A stretch of 64,000 nucleotides of DNA from Salidesulfovibrio onnuriiensis (GCF_008001235.1 NZ_CP040751.1:2401001-2465000); one strand, 5' to 3'. Shown: positions 27,080 through 35,838, counted from the stretch's first letter. Translations and numbers: made by a program. Notes: generated by a model from the sequence alone, not told the origin.

Positions 27080-27490
27080 CTATTCCGTATCGTTGCGATA
27101 GAATTCGCTGCACGCGCAGACATCCATATCAAGGACCTCGCGTGCGCGTTCCAGCGCGTAGCGTTCAATATCGAGGTAGAAGTGAAGGAATTTTTCCATG
27201 ATGTCTTTGCCGTAAGGCGTCAGGCTGAAGCGTTGCCCCTGGCCTTTTTTCATCTCCACCAGCGGTTTGCCGATGCGTTCTTCGGTCTTTTTGAGTTTCC
27301 CCCATGCGCGGCGGTAGGACATGCCGAGTTCCTCGGCCGCCTTTTTCAGGGAGCCGAGTTTTTCAATGCGTTGCAGCAGCAGGGTGCTGCCGATTCCGAC
27401 ATAAATGTCCTCGTCCTGTTCAAGCCAGACGCGCAATCTGAGCGCTGTCTGTCCCTTTTTCAGCCTTTTTCCGCACGGAGTGTTTTTCAT
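27080..27490 (-). CDS. ModE-like winged-helix regulator (single domain)
   Basis: A 136-aa protein with the ModE N-terminal DNA-binding domain: LLLQRIEKLGSLKKAAEELGMSYRRAWGKLKKTEERIG contains the HTH and wing start. ModE proteins normally carry two C-terminal molybdate-binding MopI domains; here only about 40 residues follow, with a CAC motif near the end (MDVCACSEFY). It probably controls the tup operon in response to W or Mo, perhaps through another sensor. The ATG at 27490 is taken; a TTG three codons upstream is possible. Neither has a good ribosome binding site. Confidence 0.85.
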   Translation of the reverse strand: MKNTPCGKRLKKGQTALRLRVWLEQDEDIYVGIGSTLLLQRIEKLGSLKKAAEELGMSYRRAWGKLKKTEERIGKPLVEMKKGQGQRFSLTPYGKDIMEKFLHFYLDIERYALERAREVLDMDVCACSEFYRNDTE

Positions 27491-27619
27491 GATGATCAAC
27501 TATCTGTTTTTTTGAAAGAAAGCATTATGCCAGATCAGACATACTTGACCTCACAAGTTTAGTACCACAGGAGAGCGGCAAGTCAACACGGTGAGATTCC
27601 GGTGGGAGGAGGTTATGCC

Positions 27620-28462
27620 TTAGAGGGAAATGCGGTCAAAGGACAGGGCATCTAGATCGACCACGAGCATGTGTCCTGCCAGCGGGCTCTGGCCGTGGGT
27701 CAGCAGCTTGATCACTTCCCCGGCCATGAGCGAGGCGAAGAAGTTGACCGCTGCCGCAGGACATCCGAGTTCCTCTTCGGCGGAATTGTCATTGCCCATG
27801 ATCTGGGCAGGCCCCAGGGAACCGGGCAGGACCACGGAAACATAGCCGGTCCAGCCCGCCAGGGCGCCGGTAACCAGGGGGACGCCCGCAGCGGACGCCG
27901 CATCCTGGAGCGCCGTCCTGGTCTGCAGCCCCCCCAGCGCATCCACCGCCACGGAACAGCCCTGTATGAATGTGGGCAGGCTTTCCTGGGCCAAGAAGGA
28001 TTCCTGGGCGTCCAGTTCAATTGAAGGATTGAGTTCGAGGCATCTCTCGGTCCCGGCCCAGGCCTTGGGGGCTCCCAAGGTGTGCATGGTCGCAAGGGCC
28101 TGACGGTTGAGATTGGATTCTTCGAAAGCGTCGCCGTCCGCAGCCCTGATGCGCCCGATACCTGTTCTGGCAAAAGTTTCCAGCAGGGTGCCGCCCAGGC
28201 CTCCCATCCCCACCTGGGCGATGCGCGATTGAAGTAATTTTCTTTGCATGGAGGCAGTGATGGAGTCCATGTTGCGCAGGTAGCGAAGCGGGATCACTCC
28301 CATGGACAGGGATTCGGCCTCCACCTGCCAGCCGGGCATGGAAAGTTTCTCTGCTATGTCCGCGACAGCTTCTATGCCTATGGTATCCCCGTGTTCGCCG
28401 CCAGGCAGGGGGATGTTGACGGCATGTTGCCGTATGAGCTGCGGCAGGCTGGGGGCAATCAT
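27620..28462 (-). CDS. HesA/MoeB/ThiF family adenylyltransferase
   Basis: A 280-aa E1-like enzyme. About 80 residues of N-terminal extension precede the nucleotide-binding GMGGLGGTLLETFARTGIG; DGDAFEESNLNRQ carries the catalytic Asp and Asn/Arg. AVDALGG and the C-terminal MAGEVIKLL complete the fold. The CxxC zinc pairs of classical MoeB are absent. It should adenylate the C-terminal Gly of the MoaD-like protein encoded 2 nt upstream, for molybdopterin synthesis. A 120-bp gap separates it from the ModE-like gene. Confidence 0.88.
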   Translation of the reverse strand: MIAPSLPQLIRQHAVNIPLPGGEHGDTIGIEAVADIAEKLSMPGWQVEAESLSMGVIPLRYLRNMDSITASMQRKLLQSRIAQVGMGGLGGTLLETFARTGIGRIRAADGDAFEESNLNRQALATMHTLGAPKAWAGTERCLELNPSIELDAQESFLAQESLPTFIQGCSVAVDALGGLQTRTALQDAASAAGVPLVTGALAGWTGYVSVVLPGSLGPAQIMGNDNSAEEELGCPAAAVNFFASLMAGEVIKLLTHGQSPLAGHMLVVDLDALSFDRISL

Positions 28463-28464
28463 GC

Positions 28465-28692
28465 TCAGCCCCCCCCGACTGCGGGGAAGAGACCCAGGCG
28501 GTCTCCGTCGTTGAGTTCGGTTTCCAGGTAGGCCCTGGCGCTGTTGACGAATATGAGATTGATGTCTTCCGGCTTCATGCCCAGACGCTCCACAATGGTG
28601 ATAACGGCGGCTCCGTCCTCTACAGGAAATTCGTCGGCGTTTTCCGGGGTATGTCGGGCCAGGGTGGCGAAACATTTTACGGTTATTTTCAT
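28465..28692 (-). CDS. MoaD-like sulfur carrier protein
   Basis: A 75-aa beta-grasp protein. MKITVKCFATLARHTPENADEF, then INLIFVNSARAYLETELNDGD and the C-terminal RLGLFPAVGGG, with the terminal Gly-Gly (three Gly here) that is adenylated and thiocarboxylated. The stop lies 2 nt before the adenylyltransferase start, so the two form one unit. The end is encoded by a run of eight C on the plus strand (28469-28476). Confidence 0.88.
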   Translation of the reverse strand: MKITVKCFATLARHTPENADEFPVEDGAAVITIVERLGMKPEDINLIFVNSARAYLETELNDGDRLGLFPAVGGG

Positions 28693-28743
28693 GGGAAAAG
28701 CATACCCGGCTCATTTGCGGGCGGTCAACAGCCATGGAATGAA

Positions 28744-28775
28744 AAAGCGGGGATTCCATGGGAATCCCCGCCATT
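28744..28775 (-). terminator. intrinsic terminator of the chemoreceptor gene
   Basis: On the minus strand a GCGGGGATTCC/GGAATCCCCGC stem with a CATG loop is followed by five T, just after the receptor stop at 28780. Confidence 0.9.
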
Positions 28776-28779
28776 ATCG

Positions 28780-30840
28780 CTAGAATCTTTCGAAGTCGTC
28801 GTCTCCGCCTTCGTCCATATCCAGGGAGACGCCCCCTGTCCCCGCTTTGGCCTGCGGTTTTGGTCTTGCCGGGGGGAGCTGGGCCTTCGGCTTGGCCTTG
28901 GGCCTTGAAGCTTGTTTGGAGGTCATGCGCGGTGCATGGGCCATTGTGTGCTCGCCGGTATTGAAGAAGCTGACCGATTCCTGCAATTGTACGGCTTCGG
29001 CGGATAGCGTTTCCGAAGTGGAGGAAACTTCCTCGGAGGCCGCAGCGTTTTGCTGGATAACCTGATCAAGCTGCTGAATGGCCGAATTGATCTGGTCGAC
29101 GCCCGTGTTTTGCTCATGGCTTGCCGCTGCGATTTCCTGGATGAGATGAGCGGTTTGCTGGATATCAGGCACCAGCTTGTTGAGTTTTTCTCCGGCCTCC
29201 TTGGCAACCCGAACCGTGGAGGTGGATAGTTCGCTGATTTCCGCCGCAGCGGTGCCGCTGCGCTCCGCCAGCTTGCGGACCTCGGCCGCAACCACTGCGA
29301 AACCCTTGCCGTGCTCACCGGCACGGGCGGCTTCAATGGCTGCGTTCAGAGCCAGCAGGTTGGTTTGCCGGGCGATCTCCTCGACCACCGAAATCTTTTC
29401 GGCGATGTCAGTCATGGCATTCATGGCCTGGGTGACGGCCTTGCCGCTTTCCTCGGCGCTTTTGGCCGCCTGGATGGCGATTTGCTCCGTTTTCCTGGCG
29501 CTTTCCGCGTTGCCCTGAATGTTGGAGGCCATTTGTTCCATGGATGCCGATACTTCCTCGACGCTGGCGGCCTGTTCCGTTGCCCCTTGGGAAAGCCCCT
29601 GGGATGAGGACGAAAGCTCCCGGCTGCCCGTGGCCACATTGTCGGTCGCGGACTGAACATCGGAAATGACCGTCTTGAGCTGGTCGGCCATGCTGCGCAG
29701 GGCGTCGGCCAGTTTGCCCACCTCGTCCTTCTGGTGCACGTCAATGGTTCGTGTCAGGTCGCCATGGGAAAGGCTTGTGGCAAGGGAGATGCCTTCCCGG
29801 ATCGGTGCGGTGATGAGGTTGGCGATGAGCAGCAGCACGCCGAAAAGCACTGCGATAGCCACCAGGCTGATGACGGCGCTCACGATCACGAAAGAGTCCG
29901 CCTGCTCCCGTACCTTGCCCATGGGGATGGCCACGGCAAGGCTCCAGGGGGTGGTTGTCTTGCCGATGGTTATGGGGGCCAGAGTGACGTATTCCTCTTC
30001 ACCCGTTACCGGAGAGATGGCCTGGTAGGAGTATTCGCGTCCGCTTTTGACGGCGTTGAGCGCCTGGGAGCTGTATTCCTTGTTCAGGTAGTCTCCGATC
30101 TGTTTCCCTTGAATATCCTTGTTGGGGTGGGCAACAACGGCTCCGCTGGTTGTCACCAGAAATGCGTACCCCGTTTCAAAGGGCTTGATGCTCAGAACCG
30201 TGTCCTGCAGATCATTGAGGTAGAAGTCCACACCGACAACGCCGATGTTCTTGCCGTTCTTTTTGACGGGATAGCCGGTGGAGGCGAGCCAGAAGGTCTT
30301 TCCGTTCACTTCCCACGGGTACGGGTCGCCGATGGTTTCAACGTTTCCGGACATGGGTGTTTCAAACCATGCTTGCCCGACGAGATTTTCCTCTCCTGCG
30401 AAGCTGGAAGCAATGGTGCCTTTGTCGCGATAGTACCAATTGCGGTAGGCGCCCTTGTACTTATCCATGTATTCTTCTTCGCGGTCGTCGAAGGTACCGC
30501 CCGGGAAGGTGCACCAGGCACCTGACAGTTCGTCGTTTCGTTCCAGCGTATTGATGAGGATGGAGTCGAGGTATTCCCGGTCCGGAATAGTTGCGTAGTT
30601 GGCGCTTTTTTCGAACATGGACGCCAGTGTCCTGGTAACGGTCAGGGCCAGATCGAGCGTGCTCTCCACATCAAGACTGTATCCCTTGGCCTTGTCCTTT
30701 GCGAGCTGCTTGGCCTGGGTGATTGCCAGGTCCTGGGCCTTCATGGTCATCACCACCGAGCTGACCACGAGAACCAGAAGGACCACGGTAAACGTCGGGA
30801 TCAAAATCTTGAGTTTGAGACTCCAATCTTTGAATTTCAT
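28780..30840 (-). CDS. methyl-accepting chemotaxis protein with dCache sensor
   Basis: A 686-aa receptor. The start [12 protein letters not shown] at 30840 follows CGGAGG. Order: transmembrane helix (residues 10-33); periplasmic dCache domain (about 40-290, with [20 protein letters not shown] and [16 protein letters not shown]); second helix (about 295-320); HAMP ([20 protein letters not shown]); and the methyl-accepting coiled coil with its hairpin [29 protein letters not shown] Pro/Lys-rich tail of about 50 residues ends in DDDFERF, resembling the aromatic-x-x-Phe tether used by CheR/CheB. dCache domains often bind amino acids or other small ligands; the ligand is unknown. Confidence 0.95.
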   Translation of the reverse strand: MKFKDWSLKLKILIPTFTVVLLVLVVSSVVMTMKAQDLAITQAKQLAKDKAKGYSLDVESTLDLALTVTRTLASMFEKSANYATIPDREYLDSILINTLERNDELSGAWCTFPGGTFDDREEEYMDKYKGAYRNWYYRDKGTIASSFAGEENLVGQAWFETPMSGNVETIGDPYPWEVNGKTFWLASTGYPVKKNGKNIGVVGVDFYLNDLQDTVLSIKPFETGYAFLVTTSGAVVAHPNKDIQGKQIGDYLNKEYSSQALNAVKSGREYSYQAISPVTGEEEYVTLAPITIGKTTTPWSLAVAIPMGKVREQADSFVIVSAVISLVAIAVLFGVLLLIANLITAPIREGISLATSLSHGDLTRTIDVHQKDEVGKLADALRSMADQLKTVISDVQSATDNVATGSRELSSSSQGLSQGATEQAASVEEVSASMEQMASNIQGNAESARKTEQIAIQAAKSAEESGKAVTQAMNAMTDIAEKISVVEEIARQTNLLALNAAIEAARAGEHGKGFAVVAAEVRKLAERSGTAAAEISELSTSTVRVAKEAGEKLNKLVPDIQQTAHLIQEIAAASHEQNTGVDQINSAIQQLDQVIQQNAAASEEVSSTSETLSAEAVQLQESVSFFNTGEHTMAHAPRMTSKQASRPKAKPKAQLPPARPKPQAKAGTGGVSLDMDEGGDDDFERF

Positions 30841-30965
30841 GCTCCCCTCCGGAAAAGGACGATAAAGTGATAATGAGCAGTTTAAAATCAATGCTATTTC
30901 AGATCAATTATAGTTCATAAAATGCATTGTTAGGTGGAATTGTTGCGGAAACATGGCGTTTGGGC

Positions 30966-30994
30966 AAAAAAAGGCCGGACATTACTGCCCGGCC
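30966..30994 (-). terminator. intrinsic terminator of the AOR gene
   Basis: On the minus strand GGCCGG...CCGGCC encloses a 10-nt loop and is followed by seven T. Confidence 0.88.
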
Positions 30995-31014
30995 ATGATT
31001 GATTCTGTTGGCGG

Positions 31015-32742
31015 TTAGTCCACCTTGGCGTCCTGCAGTTCGTCAATGGTGTAGTCCCAAGTGACGTTGTGGGGCGGCAGGGTTTCCGTGGAGAAGAAAC
31101 GCGGCAGCTGGTCGTCCTTCTTGGTGAATCCCGCACGCTTGTTGAAGGCCAGCTCGTCCTTGAGGCAGTTCACGCCTAGCGCCAGGAAGTCGTCCACGCT
31201 GAAGTCCTTGCCGGTCTGAGCGGCAACCAGGTCGGCCATGATCTGTGCACCGTTTTCCGAGTCCAGAACTGCAAAGGCCACGAACAGGCACATCCCCAAG
31301 GCGTCGATGGACGCCGTGGCAATCTGCAGGTTCTTGGAGGTCTCCACGTTTCCTTCCTTCTTGTGGCCGTCCACGTCGCCGCCGACCTTGAGCACGTTCT
31401 GGCAGACGCCGTAACCTGCGGTGTGGTCGCCTCCCATGGGGGTGGTCGCATAGGTGACGCCGACGCCCTTAACCGCGCGCGGGTCGTAGGCGGGCAGGGA
31501 CTGGCCCTTGCAGGTGGGCAGGCGGTCAACGCCGAATGCGCCCCCGGCGAATTCCACGCCATTGCCGATAATCAGGCCCATGGGGTCATCGGAACCGCAT
31601 TTCTTCAACAGGCCGATGGCGGCCTTGCCGTCACCCCAGGGAATGATGCCGCCTTCCATGGCAATGGTGATGGTGTTGCCGACTTCGATGGTGTCCATGC
31701 CCTTTTCGTCGCAGATGCGGTCCAGGGTGGCGATGTCGTCGATATCCTTGATCAGGCTGTTTGCGCCCAGAGCCCAGATCGTTTCGTATTCGAAGCCGGA
31801 GGTCAGGTATTCGCCGTTGGCGTCATTGTATTGCTGGGAGCACTGGATCAGGCAGCCGGTGTGGCAGCCTTCCTTGGTCTTGCCGCCGCGCGCCTCGATG
31901 AGCTCTGCGATTTTTTCGCCGGAGATGTCGGCGGCGTGGTCGCATTGGCCGTAGCGGAAGTTCTTGGTGGGCAGAGCGCCTGCCTCGTTGATGACGTTGA
32001 CCAATATGGCGGTGCCGAATCCGGGCAGCCCTTGACTGGTGACAGGGTGGGCGCGGAGAATTTCGGTCCAGGTCTTGCGTGCTTCCTTGAAGGCTTCTTC
32101 CCTGACCGGTTTGTATGATTTATTGGCATTCGGATCCAGGATAACGGCCTTGACCTTTTTGGACCCCAGCACGGCGCCCATGCCGCCGCGTCCGGCGGAA
32201 CGGGCCGGGCGCTTGTAGGGGTCGGTGAACTGGATCGTGGCGGTTTTGCCGCATTTTTCACCCACGGGCCCCACCAAGGCGGCAATAACCTTGTCGCCGT
32301 ATTCGGCCAGCAGTTTGTCGTGGGCCGGGTAGTTGTCCATGCCCACGATGGCGGAGGCATCCTTGAATTCCACCTTGTCTGCGGAAATGAAAATATTCTG
32401 GAAGGGGGCGTCTGTCTCGGGCTTGTCCTCGAAGACAATGGCCAAGAGGTTCAGCTTCGGCAGCTTGTGGGCAAACAGGCCGCCGGAGTTGGATTCCTTG
32501 ATGCCGCCCGTCAGGGGGGACTTCGCGCCGACGGAAACGCGGCCGGAGTTGGCTGCGGTGGAGCCGGCCAGGATTCCTCCGGCTATGACCAGCTTGTTTT
32601 CCGCGGAAAGCGGATGACAGTCGGCCGGGACTTCCATGTTGATCAAGCGGGAGGTCAGGGCGCGGCCGCCAAGGCCTGCGTATTCACCCAAGTCCTCGAA
32701 CCTGTACTCTTTGGTTCTGGTGTTGATTCGGAGTATCCTCAT
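31015..32742 (-). CDS. aor: tungsten-containing aldehyde:ferredoxin oxidoreductase
   Basis: A 575-aa AOR-family enzyme, oxidising aldehydes to acids with ferredoxin as acceptor and a W-bis-pyranopterin plus a [4Fe-4S] cluster. The N-terminal domain begins MRILRINTRTKEYRFEDLGEYAGLGGRALTSRL; SAGRGGMGAVLGSKKVKAV is the signature of the pterin-binding fold. The cluster ligands appear as GCHTGCLIQCS, spaced C-x3-C-x3-C, where the well-studied archaeal enzymes have C-x2-C-x3-C; a fourth Cys is expected near LGVNCLKDE. No signal peptide, so cytoplasmic. The tungstate uptake and cofactor genes lie just downstream on the same strand. GGTGAGG precedes the start. Confidence 0.95.
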   Translation of the reverse strand: MRILRINTRTKEYRFEDLGEYAGLGGRALTSRLINMEVPADCHPLSAENKLVIAGGILAGSTAANSGRVSVGAKSPLTGGIKESNSGGLFAHKLPKLNLLAIVFEDKPETDAPFQNIFISADKVEFKDASAIVGMDNYPAHDKLLAEYGDKVIAALVGPVGEKCGKTATIQFTDPYKRPARSAGRGGMGAVLGSKKVKAVILDPNANKSYKPVREEAFKEARKTWTEILRAHPVTSQGLPGFGTAILVNVINEAGALPTKNFRYGQCDHAADISGEKIAELIEARGGKTKEGCHTGCLIQCSQQYNDANGEYLTSGFEYETIWALGANSLIKDIDDIATLDRICDEKGMDTIEVGNTITIAMEGGIIPWGDGKAAIGLLKKCGSDDPMGLIIGNGVEFAGGAFGVDRLPTCKGQSLPAYDPRAVKGVGVTYATTPMGGDHTAGYGVCQNVLKVGGDVDGHKKEGNVETSKNLQIATASIDALGMCLFVAFAVLDSENGAQIMADLVAAQTGKDFSVDDFLALGVNCLKDELAFNKRAGFTKKDDQLPRFFSTETLPPHNVTWDYTIDELQDAKVD

Positions 32743-32765
32743 ATTCGCCTCACCTTTTTGTTGTT

Positions 32766-32787
32766 GTTTCCGCCTGTTGGCGGAAAC
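32766..32787 (-). promoter_or_regulatory. perfect inverted repeat in the AOR 5' UTR
   Basis: GTTTCCGCC (32766-32774) and GGCGGAAAC (32779-32787) are perfectly complementary around TGTT. The repeat lies 23 bp before the AOR start codon and just upstream of its ribosome binding site. It could be a repressor operator or an RNA hairpin affecting translation or mRNA life. Confidence 0.5.
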
Positions 32788-32814
32788 CGGATTGGTAAAC
32801 GGAATTATGTCATC

Positions 32815-32844
32815 TTTATACGCCTGAATTCAAAATATTGTCAA
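32815..32844 (-). promoter_or_regulatory. sigma-70 promoter of the AOR gene
   Basis: On the minus strand a perfect TTGACA (32844-32839), an 18-bp spacer and TATAAA (32820-32815). Transcription would start near 32808 and include the inverted repeat at 32766-32787. Confidence 0.65.
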
Positions 32845-32942
32845 AAAAAACAACACACTGTGCCCAGTTGAGCATAGTGCCTGCGGCGATTTTTCGTGAT
32901 ATTGAAATGGTACATAAAGATACATCTTCGAGGCAAAAGACT

Positions 32943-33533
32943 ATGAATCACATTACCATACATGTGAAGCGCGGGGGGCTTGGGCTCTGGAGCACCCTGT
33001 TGCAGAAAGGCGTTGAAGTGCAGGCCCTGGTAGGAATCTCCGTGGCCTCATTTCTGGAAGAACAGCTCGGTTTGGATTCGGCTTATGTCGAAAATGTGGT
33101 GCGCACCATTTTCGTCAATGGCAGTCCCGTGGATGATATTGATACCGTGCCTGTGCGCGATGGAGATGTGCTCGCCCTTGCCGGGGCCATGCCCGGGCTG
33201 GTGGGGATAGCCATGGGGCGTCAGAGCCTTGTGGGCGGATTTCGCGAGGATATCAGTTGCCGTGGCGGCGGGGTGCTTGACAAGGGCGAGGTCGGTCTGG
33301 TGACAGTGAAGGCCTTTAATGTGGTGGCCCGCACTGTAGGGGAGGCCATGCTCGGCCATGGCGTTGTGGTGCCCGTGGATTACCTGGCTGCGTATCTGGC
33401 CGACCGGAGTGCGTTGTTGGCCGACGCTGTCGTGTCCGTACGGATGAACGATGAGGTTATTTTTTCGGGAGAGATCTCTCGTCTACTGCAAAGGCATGAT
33501 GGCTTGATTCTGCTTCGTGTTCTGGTGCAATAG
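32943..33533 (+). CDS. protein with MoaD-like beta-grasp N-terminal half, unknown function
   Basis: A 196-aa protein divergent from AOR. The start MNHITIHVKRGGLGL at 32943 follows a GAGG. Residues about 40-85 read like the C-terminal two thirds of a MoaD/ThiS fold: VRTIFVNGSPVDDIDTVPVRDGDVLALAGAMPGLVG, with the VNG...D...DGD pattern, but no terminal Gly-Gly because a further 110 residues follow. That second half (VTVKAFNVVARTVGEAMLG...) is unfamiliar. Position beside AOR suggests a role in tungsten-cofactor chemistry or in AOR function, which is inference. A bidirectional terminator follows. Confidence 0.78.
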   Translation: MNHITIHVKRGGLGLWSTLLQKGVEVQALVGISVASFLEEQLGLDSAYVENVVRTIFVNGSPVDDIDTVPVRDGDVLALAGAMPGLVGIAMGRQSLVGGFREDISCRGGGVLDKGEVGLVTVKAFNVVARTVGEAMLGHGVVVPVDYLAAYLADRSALLADAVVSVRMNDEVIFSGEISRLLQRHDGLILLRVLVQ

Positions 33534-33559
33534 CGGAATTGTTGTCACAGAGAAAAAAG

Positions 33560-33590
33560 AAAACCCCGGCCTAAGCCGGGGTCTTTTTGT
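33560..33590. terminator. bidirectional intrinsic terminator
   Basis: CCCCGGC CTAA GCCGGGG with a T-run on the plus side (TCTTTTT) and a TTTTCTTTTTT run on the minus side. It serves the MoaD-like gene and tRNA-Val. Confidence 0.88.
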
Positions 33591-33595
33591 TTCGG

Positions 33596-33672
33596 TGGTG
33601 GGCGATCGCAGATTTGAACTGCGGACTTCCACCGTGTGAAGATGGCACTCTGACCAGCTGAGTTAATCGCCC
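33596..33672 (-). tRNA. tRNA-Val (CAC)
   Basis: Read on the minus strand, GGGCGAT pairs with ATCGCCC, the D-arm is ACTC/GAGT, the anticodon stem CCATC/GGTGG holds the loop TTCACAC (anticodon CAC), and the T-arm is CGCAG TTCAAAT CTGCG. The discriminator is A and CCA is encoded. Confidence 0.96.
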
Positions 33673-33696
33673 AACAGGAGGTGGTTTATATACGGA

Positions 33697-35823
33697 TCAA
33701 ATTCGGCTGGCAAGCTCTTTTTTTGAATTTGTCGAAGTTTTTGATATTCCTTCCTCTTCAGGCTGTTCGGTACGGTTGTAACAGGTTAGTCCGCAACGCA
33801 TGCAGCGGCAGGTCTCCCGCTCGAAATCCTCTGTGGTGATGGTTCCCTCCACCTCGGCAAAGCTACAGGTCCGGTTGTCTCCGTGGCACAGGTGCGGCAT
33901 TTGGGCCCGTTCAATGGGGACGACGCGTTCCAGGTCTTTGAAAAGGGTGTAGGGAATCATGTTGCGTTGCAAGTTCTGGGGAATAGGGATTTCTCCCTGC
34001 GACAAATAGTGGTGGATGGATCGGGCCGCCCTGCGCCCGGCGCCCAGGGCCGTGATGACCAGATCCGGCCCTGTGAACAGGTCGCCGCCGACAAAGACAT
34101 TGGGGAGGGCGGTCTGCAAGGTGTCCTTGTCGGCCTCCACCGTGCGCCAGCGGGTCGTTCCCAGGCCGCAGGACTTGTTTTCATCGTAGAGGCAGTCGAT
34201 ATCCGGCTTCTGGCCGATGGCCATGTACACGGTGTCGCATTCGATGCGGGTTTCCGAGCCTTCGATGGGGACGGGCCTGCGCCTGCCCGATGCATCGGGT
34301 TCTCCCAGTTCCATGCGGGTGAATTCAAGGTGAGTGACCCGCCCTTTTTCGTCCTTGAGGAATTTGTTGGGTGCGGCCAGGAATTGGAATTTAACGCCTT
34401 CATCCTCGGCTCCAATGATTTCCTCCATGTTGGCGGGCATCTCGTCCCTGGTGCGGCGGTAGACCATGGTCACGTCCGCGCCCAGGCGTACACTGGTCCG
34501 CGCGGCGTCGATGGCGGTGTTGCCGCCGCCGATGACCACGACCTTTTTCCCGATGCCGGTTTCCACGGACAGGCCGACTTTGGTCAGGAACTCGGTGCCT
34601 GTTTCCACGCCCTTGGCGTCGTCGCCCTCTATGCTGACCTGCGTGTTGGCCCAGGCCCCGAAGCCGAGGAAGGTGGCTTCGAATCCTTCTTCGGAAAGGG
34701 AGTCCAGCGTGAAGTCGATACCGAACTTCACTTCGGTACGCACATCGATGCCCAGGTCCAGAATACCCTGGATTTCCCAATCCAGGACCTTCTTGGGCAG
34801 GCGGTACTCGGGGATGCCGTAGCGGAGCTGCCCGCCCAGCAGAGGCATACGCTCGAAGATGGTGGGCTGGTAGCCGAGTCTCCGCAGGAAAAAGGCGCAG
34901 GAGATGCCGGCCGGGCCGCCTCCAACCACGGCCACCTTGTGTCCGTTGTCGGGTTTGCATTCTATGGGCAGGCGTACTCCGGAATTCATCTCCCAGTCCG
35001 CCACATAACGCTTGATCATGTTGATGCCCACGGACTTGTCTACGTGCTGCCTGCGGCACTGGGTCTCGCAGGGCTGGGGGCAGACGCGCCCGATGGACAA
35101 TGGCATGGGGATGCGTTCACGAATGGTTTCCAGGGCTCCCGCGTAATCCCCACGGGAAGCCTGCTCGATGTAACGCGGTATGTTGATCTGTCCGGGGCAG
35201 CGCTGCCGACAGGGAGCCAAACAGTCGTTGACCTCGTTGAGGTGGGTGATGTCGTCGGTGAACCCGTTGATGCTGATGACATTGCGCGGGCAGACCTGGG
35301 CGCAGGTGCCGCAGGCCACGCAGCGTTCCGGGTTGACCACGGGATAGCCGTTGGGGCCCATGCGGATGGCGTCGAAGGGACAGGCCTGTACGCAGGTCCC
35401 GAATCCGAGACAGCCTTCCGGACACATCTTGGAGCCCTTGTAGAGCTGGTGCTGGGCCCGGCAGTCGAGCACGCCCTCGTAACGGTATACCTCTTCGGCG
35501 CGTTCGCCGCCCGTGCAGTCCACAAAGGCAAGCCTGGGTTCCATTTCCTTGAGCTCCAGACCCATGACCTTGGCAACATTGGCCATGACCTCCGGGCCGC
35601 CGACGACACAGACATCGGCACCCGCCTTGCCTTCCACCACGCCAACCGCGGCCGCATTGCAGCCCGGGAAACCGCAGCCGCCGCAGTTAGCCCCGGCCAG
35701 GACGGCCTCCACCTGCGCGATGCGTGGATCTTCATAGACGTAGAGTACCTTGGAGGCCACAGCCAGGATGACGGCGGCCGTGAATCCTATGCCGAAAAGT
35801 GCGAGTATGGATAATTCAATCAT
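33697..35823 (-). CDS. rnfB: RnfB fused to a GltD/NfnB-type NAD(P)H oxidoreductase
   Basis: A 708-aa fusion. Residues 1-185 are RnfB: N-terminal membrane helix (7-27), CGGCGFPGC cluster (C47, C50, C55), and two ferredoxin clusters (CPEGCLGFGTCVQACP at 134-149 and CVACGTCAQVCP at 168-179). Residues 195-650 match the small subunit of glutamate synthase and NfnB: cysteine-rich CLAPCRQRCP and CPQPCETQC, FAD motif VVGGGPAGIS (299-308), and a second nucleotide motif IGGGNTAIDAA (431-441) followed by VYRR (454-457), which suggests NADPH. Residues 655-690 add another Cys set (CRCMRCGLTC). Ordinary RnfB stops after the ferredoxin clusters. It ends the rnf operon. Confidence 0.93.
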   Translation of the reverse strand: MIELSILALFGIGFTAAVILAVASKVLYVYEDPRIAQVEAVLAGANCGGCGFPGCNAAAVGVVEGKAGADVCVVGGPEVMANVAKVMGLELKEMEPRLAFVDCTGGERAEEVYRYEGVLDCRAQHQLYKGSKMCPEGCLGFGTCVQACPFDAIRMGPNGYPVVNPERCVACGTCAQVCPRNVISINGFTDDITHLNEVNDCLAPCRQRCPGQINIPRYIEQASRGDYAGALETIRERIPMPLSIGRVCPQPCETQCRRQHVDKSVGINMIKRYVADWEMNSGVRLPIECKPDNGHKVAVVGGGPAGISCAFFLRRLGYQPTIFERMPLLGGQLRYGIPEYRLPKKVLDWEIQGILDLGIDVRTEVKFGIDFTLDSLSEEGFEATFLGFGAWANTQVSIEGDDAKGVETGTEFLTKVGLSVETGIGKKVVVIGGGNTAIDAARTSVRLGADVTMVYRRTRDEMPANMEEIIGAEDEGVKFQFLAAPNKFLKDEKGRVTHLEFTRMELGEPDASGRRRPVPIEGSETRIECDTVYMAIGQKPDIDCLYDENKSCGLGTTRWRTVEADKDTLQTALPNVFVGGDLFTGPDLVITALGAGRRAARSIHHYLSQGEIPIPQNLQRNMIPYTLFKDLERVVPIERAQMPHLCHGDNRTCSFAEVEGTITTEDFERETCRCMRCGLTCYNRTEQPEEEGISKTSTNSKKELASRI

Positions 35824-35838
35824 GCGTCTTTCCTGCCG

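Noticed and set aside
27500-27619. Possible molybdenum-cofactor riboswitch upstream of the W/Mo genes
   Set aside because: No conserved core or closing stems could be found; only a small ACTTG-N6-CAAGT repeat is visible.
28469-28476. Run of eight C at the end of moaD as a third slippage site
   Set aside because: The frame is intact and the protein ends in Gly-Gly-Gly as a functional MoaD should; nothing needs repair.
33883-35814. Open plus-strand frame of about 640 codons opposite rnfB
   Set aside because: Shadow of the RnfB fusion, with low-complexity composition.
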